Positions 1 to 8,886 of a stretch of DNA of 32,357 nt are shown in pieces. Location: contig NZ_LMPO01000008.1 in the NCBI RefSeq assembly GCF_001424385.1, positions 358,861 through 391,217 on the forward strand. Reading direction: 5' to 3'. Under the pieces are notes generated by a model. That model was not told the DNA's origin. It made no database searches and saw only the letters and a program-made list of their open reading frames with translations. Source of the stretch: Curtobacterium sp. Leaf183. Lineage in GTDB: Bacteria; Actinomycetota; Actinomycetes; Actinomycetales; Microbacteriaceae. Position 1 is the stretch's first letter. Every line of letters starts with the position of its first letter. A program made the position numbers and the translations under genes.

Positions 1-393
1 GCGGTGCTGTGGCGTCCCCGCCTCGAGCTCACTCCCGACGCGCTCGTCGTCGTCGACGTCCGCCGGACCTCGACCTACGCCTGGCCTCGCGTCACCGGGA
101 TCCGGACCAAGTACGGCATCGAGGTGCAGTCCACCGAACCCGATCGGCGCACCTGGATCGCGCCCCGCCCGACGGCGCGCCTGCGCATCGACCGACCGGG
201 AGGCTCGGTGCCGGCAACCGTCGACGCCGTGGCGGCCGAGGTGCTCGCCCGCGTCCCCGTGGTCGCGGTGCAGGACGGCCCACCGCCGGCGACGGTCGCG
301 GCGCTGCCCATCGTGCACCGGGCGCACGGCTGGTCGATCCTGGCGATGGTCGTCCTCGGCGTCGCGGCGTCGCTGGCCGCGGCGCGACTCTGA
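1..393 (+). CDS. PH domain-containing membrane protein, 5' end cut by window
   Basis: The reading frame is open from the first base, so the true start probably lies outside the window; the first in-frame start-like codon is GTG at 4. About 130 residues are visible. The N-terminal part (RPRLELTPDALVVV, then YAWPRVTGIRTKYGIEV) has the beta-strand pattern of the bacterial PH domain family (bPH_6 type). The last 25 residues form one hydrophobic segment (WSILAMVVLGVAASLA), so the protein is probably anchored in the membrane by its C-terminus. It resembles the PH protein at 6587-7081, and the two may be paralogues. Function is unknown. It ends 18 bases before a hairpin shared with the convergent gene at 457. 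Confidence 0.7.
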   Translation, partial: AVLWRPRLELTPDALVVVDVRRTSTYAWPRVTGIRTKYGIEVQSTEPDRRTWIAPRPTARLRIDRPGGSVPATVDAVAAEVLARVPVVAVQDGPPPATVAALPIVHRAHGWSILAMVVLGVAASLAAARL

Positions 394-411
394 CGCGACC
401 GGAGAACGACG

Positions 412-446
412 AACGGGGCGCGCCACCGTCGGTGACGCGCCCCGTT
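412..446. terminator. Bidirectional rho-independent-like terminator
   Basis: A perfect 11-bp stem (AACGGGGCGCG at 412-422 paired with 436-446) with a 13-nt loop lies between two convergent genes. There is no clear T-tract, as is common in high-GC actinobacteria. Confidence 0.75.
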
Positions 447-456
447 CCGGTCGTGC

Positions 457-2178
457 CTACTGCTTGTAGCCCACGTCCTGCCACTTGACCGAGGACTGCT
501 GGAACTGTGCCGGACCGTAGTTCACCAGGTCCTTGCGCACACCCCAGGCGTAGGGCTCGGCGAACAGCGGGATGGTGCCGGCGACCTTGACGATCTTCTT
601 GTCGATCGCGTTGGCGTCGTCGATGCGCTTGGACGCGTCGAGTTCGGCGTTCGCCTTGTCCCAGGCCGCACCGAGCGACGAGTCCGTCACGCCGGTGTAG
701 TTCTGGCCGGCGTCGGCCGGGTAGTAGATCGACTTGAGCGAGGACACCGGGAACGGCGTGCCCTGCCAGGCGAAGTACGTCGCGTCGAAGTCGCGGCCGT
801 CCGTGGTGATGTACTTCGTGAAGAAGTCATCGGTCGGGACGGTGTCGATCGTCACCTTGAAGCCGGCGGCCTTGGTCTGCTGCTGGACCAGCTGTGCCAC
901 GTTCGCCGAGTTCGGGTTGTCCGACGGGATCACGAACCGGACCTCGAGCGTCTTGCCGCCCTTGGTCGCGTAGCCGTCCGAACCGATCTTCCAACCGGCG
1001 TCCTCGACCTTGGACTTCGCCTTCGCGGCGTCGTAGCCGTACACGCTCGAGACGTGGTCGGTGTAGCCCTTCTGACCGGGCAGGTACACCAGGCTGTTGA
1101 GCACCCCACCGGGGCTCTTGACCGGCGACAGGATCGCCTGGGCCAGGACCTTGCGGTTGATCGACTGGGCGAAGGCCTGACGGACCTCGGCGTCCTTGAA
1201 GACGTCGGCGGTGCCGTTCAGGGTGATCTGCCGCTGCGTGGTGCCGAGCGAACGCTCGATCTTGGAGTCCGAGCGCGAGTTGGCGGTCTTGTAGTTGTCC
1301 GCGCTGCCGTTCAGGTTGAACGCGTCGAGCTCCTTGTTGGCGTACGCCTGCGAGACGCCGTCCCGGGACACCGTCTTGAAGATGATCGTGTCGAGCTTCG
1401 GTGCGTCACCCCACCACTTGGAGTTCTTCTCGAAGGTCACGACACCGCCGTTGGTGTCGAAGGACTTCAGGATGTACGGGCCGCCCGACACGTACGTCGT
1501 GCCGTCAGCGGCGTACGGACCCTTGGCCCACGCCTTGTTGAAGTGGTCGGGGGTGTCCACGGCCCAGTAGGGGTAGATCGCCGTGAAGACCGACGGCCAG
1601 TCCGCGTTCACCTTCGAGAAGGTGACGATGACGTCCTGGGCGCTGGAGCCCTGCGTGACCGAGTCGACGTCCTCCCAGACGTTCGTGGCGAGCGGGGCGA
1701 ACGCGGCGTCCTTGCCGTTGAGCGCCTTCCAGTTCGCCTCGACGTCCTTCTCGGTGATGGGGGTGCCGTCGGACCAGACCGCCTTGGGGTTGATCTTGAT
1801 CTCGACGGTCTGGGGCGAGTCCTTCGTCAGCTTGATCGAGTCGACGTAGTCCTTGTTCGGCTCCCACTCCCCGTTCTCCTTGAACTGGATGAAGCCCGGC
1901 AGGTAGGTGCCGGAGATCGTGTTGTCGTCGACCGTCCCGGAGTCCAGGTTGGCCAGCTGCCAGTTGGCGGGAGCGGAGTCGATGGGGAGGGTGATCGAGC
2001 CCCCGTCCTTGATCGAGTCACGGTCGGCCGTGGTCCAGCCGGTCGACTTCAGCGACGACGAGGCGACCGCCGAGCTGTCGTTGCCTGCCGTTCCACCGCC
2101 GCCGGAGCAACCGGCGAGCACGACGGCGGACGCCGCCGCGAGGGCCAGTACGGCCGTTGCCTTCATCCTCATTCGCAT
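457..2178 (-). CDS. Peptide/nickel-type ABC transporter substrate-binding lipoprotein (family 5), importer A
   Basis: This is an extracellular solute-binding lipoprotein of 573 aa that would capture oligopeptides or a similar solute and deliver it to the permeases encoded divergently from 2432. The N-terminus has basic residues (MRMRMK), a hydrophobic stretch and the lipobox LAGC followed by a Gly/Ser-rich tether, so it is exported and lipid-anchored. The body shows family 5 features such as WSDGTPITEKDV, GPYILKSF and EVRQAFAQSINR. The reading frame extends 15 codons further upstream, but ATG at 2178 is preferred because AAAGGGA lies upstream of it and the signal peptide begins there. It is transcribed away from the rest of its transporter. 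The substrate cannot be told from sequence. Confidence 0.9.
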   Translation of the reverse strand: MRMRMKATAVLALAAASAVVLAGCSGGGGTAGNDSSAVASSSLKSTGWTTADRDSIKDGGSITLPIDSAPANWQLANLDSGTVDDNTISGTYLPGFIQFKENGEWEPNKDYVDSIKLTKDSPQTVEIKINPKAVWSDGTPITEKDVEANWKALNGKDAAFAPLATNVWEDVDSVTQGSSAQDVIVTFSKVNADWPSVFTAIYPYWAVDTPDHFNKAWAKGPYAADGTTYVSGGPYILKSFDTNGGVVTFEKNSKWWGDAPKLDTIIFKTVSRDGVSQAYANKELDAFNLNGSADNYKTANSRSDSKIERSLGTTQRQITLNGTADVFKDAEVRQAFAQSINRKVLAQAILSPVKSPGGVLNSLVYLPGQKGYTDHVSSVYGYDAAKAKSKVEDAGWKIGSDGYATKGGKTLEVRFVIPSDNPNSANVAQLVQQQTKAAGFKVTIDTVPTDDFFTKYITTDGRDFDATYFAWQGTPFPVSSLKSIYYPADAGQNYTGVTDSSLGAAWDKANAELDASKRIDDANAIDKKIVKVAGTIPLFAEPYAWGVRKDLVNYGPAQFQQSSVKWQDVGYKQ

Positions 2179-2431
2179 CGCGAGGATTCCCTTTCGTTGT
2201 GTCGCGCACATCGCGCCGAACACGGCGACCCCCGCCGCCGTGGCTGTTGGGAGTCGACCCTAGCCACATGCCGCGCGCCGCGGGGAACAGCAGTACCGAA
2301 TCGAAACAAGGCCGTAACAGTCGTTGTCTACCGTTGCGCAAGTCGTCCTGGCCCACGCCGTCGGGCGACTACGCTGTCCCCACCGACAGCGCCGTCCGGC
2401 CGGACGGTCAATCGACCCCTGGGAACCGCCA
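2179..2431. promoter_or_regulatory. Divergent promoter region of importer A
   Basis: These 253 bases separate the divergent binding-protein and permease genes and must hold both promoters. Visible elements are an 8-bp palindrome TTGCGCAA (2334-2341), a possible plus-strand -10 TACGCT (2370-2375) and a perfect 16-bp palindrome CCGTCCGGCCGGACGG (2392-2407) that ends 24 bases before the permease start. The palindromes could be operators or, for the GC-rich one, an RNA hairpin in the leader. No convincing -35 element was found. Confidence 0.5.
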
Positions 2432-3415
2432 ATGCTCGCATTCATCGCGAAACGGATCGTCAACTACGTGATCCTGACGATCGTCGCGACGACGCTCGGA
2501 TACATCCTCGCCAGCACCACGCTCAACCCGGCGGCCCGGTTCTACGGCAAGAACCCGCCCGTGCCGCAGGGGACGATCGACGCGGCGCTCGCCAAGCTCG
2601 GAGCGGACCCCAACGTCCCTGTCCTGGTGCGCACCTGGAACTGGTGGGTCGACCTGGTCACGCGCGGCTCGCTCGGGATCAGCACGCGCAGCACCGAGGT
2701 GACGGCCGACATCGTCTCGCGATCCGGCACGAGTCTGCGGCTGCTGGTGATCGGCGCGCTGCTGGGCGCGGTCCTCGGTGTGCTGCTCGGCGTCTGGAAC
2801 GCGGTCCGGCAGTACCGGACCTCCGACCAGGTCTCGACCTACCTGTCGTTCGCGGTCCTCGCGACGCCGGTGTTCGTCATCGCGGTCGTGCTCATGATCC
2901 TGGCGACCGGGCTCAACAGCGCCGTGGGGACCCAGGTGATCCGGTTCACGGGCGAGTACACGCCCGGGTACGGCGGTGGGTTCTTCGCGAACCTCGGCGA
3001 CCGCCTGGTGCACCTGCTGCTGCCGACGATCTCGCTGACGATCGGTGCCGTCGCGAGCTACTCGCGGTACCAGCGCTCGGCGATGCTCGACGTGCTGTCG
3101 AACGACTTCATCCGCACCGCGCGGTCGAAGGGCCGCACGCGCGGTTCGGCGATCATGCGACACGGCGTCCGGGTGGCGCTCATCCCGATGTCGACGTTCT
3201 TCGCGTACTCGTTCGGCCTGATCCTGACCGGCGCGAGCGTGACCGAGCTCGTGTTCAGCTGGCACGGGATGGGCGAGTACTTCGTCACCAGCATCACCAA
3301 CAACGACGTCAACGCAGCGGCCGGGACCATCCTGTTCACGGCCATCCTGGTGCTCATCGCCGGGACGCTGGCGGATCTCCTGTACGCGGCGCTCGACCCG
3401 CGAGTGAGGGTGTGA
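2432..3415 (+). CDS. ABC transporter permease, DppB/OppB type, importer A
   Basis: An integral membrane permease of 327 aa and the first gene of the importer A operon. It starts with the typical OppB-type N-terminus (MLAFIAKRIVNYVILTIVA, first membrane helix), then an extracytoplasmic loop of about 75 residues, then a BPD_transp_1 core with several hydrophobic helices. The cytoplasmic coupling loop is visible as FIRTARSKGRTRGSAIMRHG, the EAA-like contact to the ATPase. The frame is open for 36 codons upstream, but those encode an Arg-rich non-membrane sequence, so ATG at 2432 is chosen. The stop is 3 bases before the next gene, so the two permeases are translated together. Confidence 0.9.
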   Translation: MLAFIAKRIVNYVILTIVATTLGYILASTTLNPAARFYGKNPPVPQGTIDAALAKLGADPNVPVLVRTWNWWVDLVTRGSLGISTRSTEVTADIVSRSGTSLRLLVIGALLGAVLGVLLGVWNAVRQYRTSDQVSTYLSFAVLATPVFVIAVVLMILATGLNSAVGTQVIRFTGEYTPGYGGGFFANLGDRLVHLLLPTISLTIGAVASYSRYQRSAMLDVLSNDFIRTARSKGRTRGSAIMRHGVRVALIPMSTFFAYSFGLILTGASVTELVFSWHGMGEYFVTSITNNDVNAAAGTILFTAILVLIAGTLADLLYAALDPRVRV

Positions 3416-3418
3416 CCC

Positions 3419-4357
3419 GTGTCCGTTCTCGACCCCACCACCACGACCACCGCCGGCGACCCGGGTGACGGCAACGCCGGTGTGCCCGCGCACGTCGTCG
3501 ACGCCACCAGCCGGCGCGTCCCGTTCTGGCGCAAGGTGCTCGGCACCTGGCGCGCGCGGATCGGTGCCACGGCGCTGCTGCTGATCATCCTCTGGGCCTT
3601 CGTCGGCCCGCTGCTCTACCACTGGAACGCGGTGGACTCGGACGGACTCGCGTTCGGCATGGGGCCGAGCGCGTCGCACTGGTTCGGCACGAACGACATC
3701 GGCCAGGACATCTACGCGCAGACGCTCGTCGGCCTGCAGAAGTCGCTGCTGATCGGGCTCATCGCCGGTCCGGGGTCGACCCTCATCGCCGGTGTCATCG
3801 GCGCGATCGCCGGGTACTTCGGCGGGTTCGCCGACCGGGCGATCGTCTGGGCGATCGACCTGCTGCTCGTGATCCCCTCGTTCTACGCGCTGGTGCTGCT
3901 CAGCCCGGTGTTCAAGAACCTGACCTGGGTGGCCCTGATCATCGGGCTCGCCATCTTCAACTGGATGATCATGGCGCGGGTGATCCGCGGGCAGACGATG
4001 TCCCTGCGCGAGCGCGACTACGTCAAGGCAGCGCGCTTCATGGGCGTTCCCGCGCGCACGATCATCCGTCGGCACATCCTGCCGAACGTCGCGTCGCTGC
4101 TGATCATCGACGCCACGCTGGGCGTCGGGGCGATGATCCTGGCGGAGAGCACCCTGAGCTTCTTCGGGTTCGGCATCCAGGTGCCCGACGTGTCACTCGG
4201 CACCCTGCTCGCCGCGGGCAGCCAGTCCGCGGTCACCCGTCCATGGCTGTTCGTCCTGCCCGCTGCCACCCTCGTCGCGACCGTCCTGTCCACGAGCCTG
4301 CTCGGCGACGCCCTGCGCGACGCCATCGACCCGACCTCCGGAGCCAACCGTGACTGA
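3419..4357 (+). CDS. ABC transporter permease, DppC/OppC type, importer A
   Basis: The second permease, 312 aa, would pair with the preceding DppB-type subunit. A Thr- and Gly-rich cytoplasmic N-terminus of about 30 residues precedes the first helix ([18 protein letters not shown]). The DppC signature region [19 protein letters not shown] is present, and the EAA coupling loop is [20 protein letters not shown] followed by HILPN. The start is GTG, 3 bases after the upstream stop. Its last 8 bases overlap the ATPase gene (GTG at 4350), a sign of translational coupling. Confidence 0.92.
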   Translation: MSVLDPTTTTTAGDPGDGNAGVPAHVVDATSRRVPFWRKVLGTWRARIGATALLLIILWAFVGPLLYHWNAVDSDGLAFGMGPSASHWFGTNDIGQDIYAQTLVGLQKSLLIGLIAGPGSTLIAGVIGAIAGYFGGFADRAIVWAIDLLLVIPSFYALVLLSPVFKNLTWVALIIGLAIFNWMIMARVIRGQTMSLRERDYVKAARFMGVPARTIIRRHILPNVASLLIIDATLGVGAMILAESTLSFFGFGIQVPDVSLGTLLAAGSQSAVTRPWLFVLPAATLVATVLSTSLLGDALRDAIDPTSGANRD

Positions 4358-6497
4358 CCCCCTGCTCTCCGTCTCGGACCTCTCGGTCACCTTCAACGCG
4401 AAGACCAGGCCGGTCTACGCGGTCCGTGGCGTCGACTACGAGGTCCGCCAGGGCGAGTTCCTCGGGATCGTCGGCGAGTCCGGATCCGGCAAGTCGGTCT
4501 CCTCGATGGCCGTCATGGGCCTGCTGCCCTCGTCGGCCCAGGTCGGCGGCAGCATCAAGTACGACGGCCGGGAGCTCGTCGGCATGAACGACCGCGAGAT
4601 GTCACGGCTGCGCGGCCGCGACATCGCGATGGTGTTCCAGGACCCGCTGTCGGCCCTGACGCCCGTGTACACGATCGGCCAGCAGATCGTCGAGGGCCTG
4701 CGACTGCACGACCGGTCGCTTACCGCGCACGCCGCCCGCGCCCGGGCCGAGGAGCTCCTGCGGGTGGTCGGCATCCCGAACCCGGCACGACGGCTGGACG
4801 CGTTCCCGCACGAGTTCTCCGGTGGCATGCGGCAGCGGGCCATGATCGCGATCGCCATCGCCAACGACCCGAAGCTCATCATCGCCGACGAGCCGACGAC
4901 CGCGCTCGACGTGACGATCCAGGCGCAGATCCTCGACGTGCTGCAGACGGCGAAGGAGATGACCGGGGCCGCCGTCGTGCTCATCACCCACGACCTGGGT
5001 GTCGTCGCCGGCAACGTCGACCGCGTCGCGGTGATGTACGCCGGACGCATCGTCGAGAACGCGCCGGTGCACACGCTCTTCCGCGAGCCGGTGATGCCGT
5101 ACACGATCGGCCTGCTCCGGTCGATGCCGAACATGACGGCACCGCGCACCGAACGCCTCGTCCCGCTCGAGGGCCGACCGCCCCTGCTCACCCAGAAGCC
5201 CACCGGCTGCCCCTTCGCGGACCGGTGCCCCGCGGTGATCGACGCCTGCCGCGACGGCGAGCCCGCCCTGCTGTCGCCGAGCATCACCAACGCGGGCGCC
5301 GGCAGCATCGCCGACCTGCCGACCGGCGCGATGGTCTCCGCCCCCGCCGTGCTCGAGGACCACACCGCCGCCTGCATCCGCCGAGACGAGATCGCCGCCG
5401 GCACGCTCGGACGGTCCGATATCTTCCCCCGTCCCGAGGAGATCGAAGAAGCGGCGACCGACCACGGCGACGACGTGGTCCTGCGCCTCGACGACGTCGT
5501 GAAGACCTTCCCGCTCACCAAGGGCGCGGTGTTCCGCCGGCGGATCGGCGAGGTCCACGCGGTCGACGGGATCTCCCTCGAGCTCAAGCGCGGCAGGGTC
5601 CTCGGCCTGGTCGGCGAGTCCGGCTGCGGCAAGACGACGACCATCATGGAGATCCTCGAACTCGCGGGCGCGCAGCAGGGCACCATCGCGGTGAACGGCG
5701 TCGACACCGCGACGCTGAGCAAGAAGGACCGGCTGGCGCTCCGGAGCAACATCCAGGTCGTCTTCCAGGACCCGATGGCGTCGCTGGACCCTCGGCTCGA
5801 CATCGGCTCGGTCATCGGGGAGCCCCTGACGGTGCAGGGCGTGCCGAAGGACGAGATCCGGCGACGGGTGCAGGACTCCCTGGCGCTCGTGGGCCTCGAG
5901 CCGAGCTACATCGACCGGTTCCCGCACGAGTTCTCCGGCGGCCAACGCCAGCGGATCGGGATCGCGCGTGCGCTGATCGTCGAGCCCGCGATCCTGGTGC
6001 TGGACGAGCCCGTCTCGGCCCTCGACGTCTCGGTGCAGGCCGGTGTCATCAACCTGCTCGAGGACCTCAAGCACCGACTCGGCCTGTCCTACCTGTTCGT
6101 CGCGCACGACCTGTCCGTCGTCCGGCACATCGCGGACGACGTCGCGGTGATGTACCTCGGTCGCATCGTCGAGTACGGCAGCGGTGACGCGGTCTTCGAC
6201 GACCCGCAGCACCCGTACACACGGGCGCTGCTCTCCGCAGTGCCGGTGCCGGACCCGTCCGCCGAGGCGGCGCGCGGCCGGATCCTGCTCGACGGCGACC
6301 TGCCGTCGCCCACCGAACGGGTCGACGGCTGCCGGTTCCGTACGCGGTGCCCGCTGTACCAGCTGCTGGACGACCGCCGCAAGGAACAGTGCCGCACGGT
6401 CGACCCCGCCCTGCGGCACGTGCACGGGCGCGGCGTCGCCTGCATCCAGACCGACCAGAACGACCTGCTCACGCAGCGCGCGGTGGCGGCGGTCTAG
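4350..6497 (+). CDS. Fused double ATP-binding protein (DppD-DppF type), importer A
   Basis: A 715-aa cytoplasmic protein carries both nucleotide-binding domains that are often two separate polypeptides. Domain 1 has Walker A GESGSGKS (42-49), signature FSGGM (156-160) and Walker B LIIADEP (about 176-182). Domain 2 has Walker [10 protein letters not shown] (422-430), signature FSGGQ (528-532) and Walker B ILVLDEP (548-554). Each half ends in a Cys-containing oligo_HPY-type tail (GCPFADRCP near 287-295; [11 protein letters not shown] near the C-terminus), which the importer B ATPase lacks. A linker of about 60 residues (roughly 310-370) joins the halves. It is the last gene of the operon and is followed by a strong terminator. 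Confidence 0.93.
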   Translation: MTDPLLSVSDLSVTFNAKTRPVYAVRGVDYEVRQGEFLGIVGESGSGKSVSSMAVMGLLPSSAQVGGSIKYDGRELVGMNDREMSRLRGRDIAMVFQDPLSALTPVYTIGQQIVEGLRLHDRSLTAHAARARAEELLRVVGIPNPARRLDAFPHEFSGGMRQRAMIAIAIANDPKLIIADEPTTALDVTIQAQILDVLQTAKEMTGAAVVLITHDLGVVAGNVDRVAVMYAGRIVENAPVHTLFREPVMPYTIGLLRSMPNMTAPRTERLVPLEGRPPLLTQKPTGCPFADRCPAVIDACRDGEPALLSPSITNAGAGSIADLPTGAMVSAPAVLEDHTAACIRRDEIAAGTLGRSDIFPRPEEIEEAATDHGDDVVLRLDDVVKTFPLTKGAVFRRRIGEVHAVDGISLELKRGRVLGLVGESGCGKTTTIMEILELAGAQQGTIAVNGVDTATLSKKDRLALRSNIQVVFQDPMASLDPRLDIGSVIGEPLTVQGVPKDEIRRRVQDSLALVGLEPSYIDRFPHEFSGGQRQRIGIARALIVEPAILVLDEPVSALDVSVQAGVINLLEDLKHRLGLSYLFVAHDLSVVRHIADDVAVMYLGRIVEYGSGDAVFDDPQHPYTRALLSAVPVPDPSAEAARGRILLDGDLPSPTERVDGCRFRTRCPLYQLLDDRRKEQCRTVDPALRHVHGRGVACIQTDQNDLLTQRAVAAV

Positions 6498-6519
6498 GGG
6501 CGGTCGCGTCCCCCGACGA

Positions 6520-6564
6520 CGGACGGGAGGCTCCCCACCGGACCGGTGGGGAGCCTCCCGTCCG
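6520..6564. terminator. Strong bidirectional terminator, member of a repeated hairpin family
   Basis: A 21-bp perfect stem (6520-6540 with 6544-6564) with a 3-nt loop lies between the convergent importer A operon and the PH gene. The base of the stem (GACGGACGGGAGGC, 6518-6531) and the right flank recur at the hairpin at 23590-23629. Confidence 0.88.
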
Positions 6565-6586
6565 CCGTTGGTCGGTCCGGACCCGC

Positions 6587-7081
6587 TCAGACGAGGAGCG
6601 AGACCACCAGCAGCACCACGGCGACCGCTCCGACGACGAGCGCCGGTCGGTCCCACCGGCGCGTCACCGTGCCGCCGTCCAGTCCGCGGTCGCGCGCGAC
6701 CGCCCACGCGTCGAGGACGACGGAGAGCTCCGGGGAGGTCGGCATGACGGGCCGCTCACCGCGCCGCGCGGGCTTCGGGCGCGGCAGTGTCGGGCCGCCC
6801 CAGCAGGTCACCCTGCGCGTGTCGGTCGCCTCGACGACGATCTGGTACCGCATCCGGACGTCCGCGACCGCCCCCCACGGCAGCTCGACGACCCGCAGCG
6901 GGTTCGTGACCGTCAGCCGGTCCGGCCGCACCACGACGGTCGGTCGGACCATGAGCACCCAGACCGCCCAGACGACGACCGCGATCGGTCCGAGCGCCTG
7001 CAGGACGACGTCCCACCGGCCCCGCACCGCGGCGTCGACCAGCAGCGCCAGCCCGAGCGCGACGACGAGGCCGGACGACAC
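6587..7081 (-). CDS. PH domain-containing membrane protein
   Basis: A 164-aa protein of unknown function. Two hydrophobic segments at the N-terminus (SGLVVALGLALLVDAA; PIAVVVWAVWVLMV) precede a bacterial PH domain (RPTVVVRPDRLTVTNPL, then LPWGAVADVRMRYQIVVEA), and a third segment closes the C-terminus (ALVVGAVAVVLLVVSLLV). GTG at 7081 is the first conventional start. The frame stays open upstream through LSDLTKDEAGRPIVLRGGRG to a CTG at 7145-7147 that overlaps the TGA of the ATPase gene, so the real protein may be 22 residues longer. It looks like the last gene of the importer B operon and resembles the PH protein at 1-393. Confidence 0.72.
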   Translation of the reverse strand: MSSGLVVALGLALLVDAAVRGRWDVVLQALGPIAVVVWAVWVLMVRPTVVVRPDRLTVTNPLRVVELPWGAVADVRMRYQIVVEATDTRRVTCWGGPTLPRPKPARRGERPVMPTSPELSVVLDAWAVARDRGLDGGTVTRRWDRPALVVGAVAVVLLVVSLLV

Positions 7082-7143
7082 CAGTCCCCCGCGGCCGCCG
7101 CGGAGGACGATCGGTCGTCCGGCCTCGTCCTTCGTCAGGTCGC

Positions 7144-8886
7144 TCAGCGCCCGAACTCGAAGCTCGCGCCGGGGATGGCGGCGAGCAGGTCGCGCGTGTA
7201 CTCCTGCTGCGGGTTGGCGAAGACCTCGTCGGTCGTCGCCTTCTCGACGATCTGCCCCGAGCGCATCACGCAGACGTTGTCCGCGACCAGACGGACGACC
7301 GCCAGGTCGTGCGTGATGAACAAGTAGGTCAGGCCGAGTTCCGACTGCAGCTCGGTGAGGAGCTCCAGGATCTGGCCCTGCACGAGCACGTCGAGCGCGG
7401 AGACCGCCTCGTCGAGCACGATGACCTCGGGCTTGAGCGCGAGCGCCCGGGCGACGGCGATGCGCTGCCGCTGCCCGCCGGAGAGCTCGTTCGGGTAGCG
7501 GTTGACCATCGACGACGGCAGCGCGACCTGTTCGAGGAGCTCGCGCACCCGCTCACGCCGCGATGCCTTGTCGCCCACGCCGTGGGTGATCAGGGGCTCG
7601 GCGATCGTGTTCCCGACGTTGTACATCGGGTCGAGCGACCCGTACGGGTCCTGGAAGACGGGCTGCACGCGACGACGGAAGTCGAAGAGCTCCTTGCCCT
7701 TCAGCCCGCCGATGTCGGTGCCGTCGAACTGCACGGTGCCGCTCGTGATCGACTCGAGCTGCAGGACGAGCTTGGCGACGGTGGACTTGCCGGACCCGGA
7801 CTCACCGACGAGCGCCGTGGTGGTGCCCTTCGGGATCGAGAACGACACGTCGTCGACGGCCTTCAGCTCGCGCGTGGCGAGGCTCTTCCCCCGCAGCTTG
7901 TAGATCTTCTGCAGGTTCCTGACGACGATGAGGTCCTCGGCCGGGCGGTGCTCACGCTGCTGGGCGCGGGCGATCAGCTCGGCGTCGTCGCTGCCGGCAT
8001 CCGCGATGTCGATCGAGTGGTGCTCGACCTTCGACTGGATGCGACGGCTCGCCAGCGACGGCGCTGCCGCCACCAGACGCTGCGTGTACGGGTGTTGTGG
8101 GTTGCCGAGGATCTCCTTCGAGGGTCCCGCTTCGACGACCTGGCCCTTGTACATGACGACGAGCTTCTCGGCACGCTCGGCGGCGAGGCCGAGGTCGTGT
8201 GTGATGAAGAGCACGCTCGTGCCGTAGTCGCGGGTCAGGGTCTCGAGGTGGTCGAGGATGACGCGCTGGACGGTGACGTCGAGGGCGCTGGTCGGCTCGT
8301 CGGCGATGAGCAGCTTCGGGTGGCTCGACAGCCCGATGCCGATGAGCACGCGCTGGCGCATGCCGCCGGAGAACTCGTGCGGGTACTGCTTGAGACGGTT
8401 CGCGGCGTCGCCGAGGCCCGCTTCCTTCAGGACCTCGATCGCGCGCTCGCGGACGGCCTTCTTGCCGGTTGCCATGTTGTTCGCGCGGATCGCCTCTTCG
8501 ACCTGGAACCCGATGGTCCACAGGGGGTTGAGGTTCGACATCGGGTCCTGCGGCACGTAGCCGATCTCGCTGCCGCGGATCTCGGACATCTCCTTGTCGG
8601 AGAGGCCGACGAGCTCACGACCGTTGAACTTGATCGACCCGCCCGTCACCTGCCCGGCGCCCGGGAGCAGCTTGATGATGGCCTGGGCGCTGGTCGACTT
8701 GCCGGAGCCCGACTCGCCGACGATCGCCAGGCGCTCGCCCTGCTCGAGGGTGAAGTCGACACCGCGGACGGCCTGCACGAAGCCGCTCTGGGTCTTGAAG
8801 CCGATCTCGAGTCCGGAGACCTCGAGCAGCGGTGCCGCGTCGGTGCCGGTGCGGCGGGCCGTGGGGTCGGTCAGTGTCTCGCTCAT
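7144..8886 (-). CDS. Fused double ATP-binding protein (DppD-DppF type), importer B
   Basis: A 580-aa cytoplasmic ATPase with two ABC domains. Domain 1 has Walker [10 protein letters not shown] (57-65), signature FSGGM (172-176) and Walker B LLIADEP (about 192-198). Domain 2 has Walker [10 protein letters not shown] (361-369), signature LSGGQ (468-472) and Walker B VIVLDEA (about 488-494). It is 135 residues shorter than the importer A ATPase because it has a short inter-domain linker and no Cys-rich oligo_HPY tails. Its ATG overlaps the upstream permease stop by 4 bases (ATGA), so it is coupled to the permease. It energises importer B; substrate unknown. Confidence 0.93.
   Translation of the reverse strand: MSETLTDPTARRTGTDAAPLLEVSGLEIGFKTQSGFVQAVRGVDFTLEQGERLAIVGESGSGKSTSAQAIIKLLPGAGQVTGGSIKFNGRELVGLSDKEMSEIRGSEIGYVPQDPMSNLNPLWTIGFQVEEAIRANNMATGKKAVRERAIEVLKEAGLGDAANRLKQYPHEFSGGMRQRVLIGIGLSSHPKLLIADEPTSALDVTVQRVILDHLETLTRDYGTSVLFITHDLGLAAERAEKLVVMYKGQVVEAGPSKEILGNPQHPYTQRLVAAAPSLASRRIQSKVEHHSIDIADAGSDDAELIARAQQREHRPAEDLIVVRNLQKIYKLRGKSLATRELKAVDDVSFSIPKGTTTALVGESGSGKSTVAKLVLQLESITSGTVQFDGTDIGGLKGKELFDFRRRVQPVFQDPYGSLDPMYNVGNTIAEPLITHGVGDKASRRERVRELLEQVALPSSMVNRYPNELSGGQRQRIAVARALALKPEVIVLDEAVSALDVLVQGQILELLTELQSELGLTYLFITHDLAVVRLVADNVCVMRSGQIVEKATTDEVFANPQQEYTRDLLAAIPGASFEFGR

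Noticed and set aside
1054..3468. An 804-codon open frame on the plus strand across the importer A binding protein and permease
   Set aside because: It is antisense to or out of frame with clear genes, Arg/Gly/Val-rich without domain motifs, and has no ribosome site; a GC-rich shadow frame.
2408..4075. A 555-codon minus-strand frame
   Set aside because: It is antisense to two permeases and encodes an Arg/Asp/Glu/His-rich low-complexity sequence.
4602..6707. A 701-codon minus-strand frame
   Set aside because: It is antisense to the fused ATPase, which has all ABC motifs on the plus strand.
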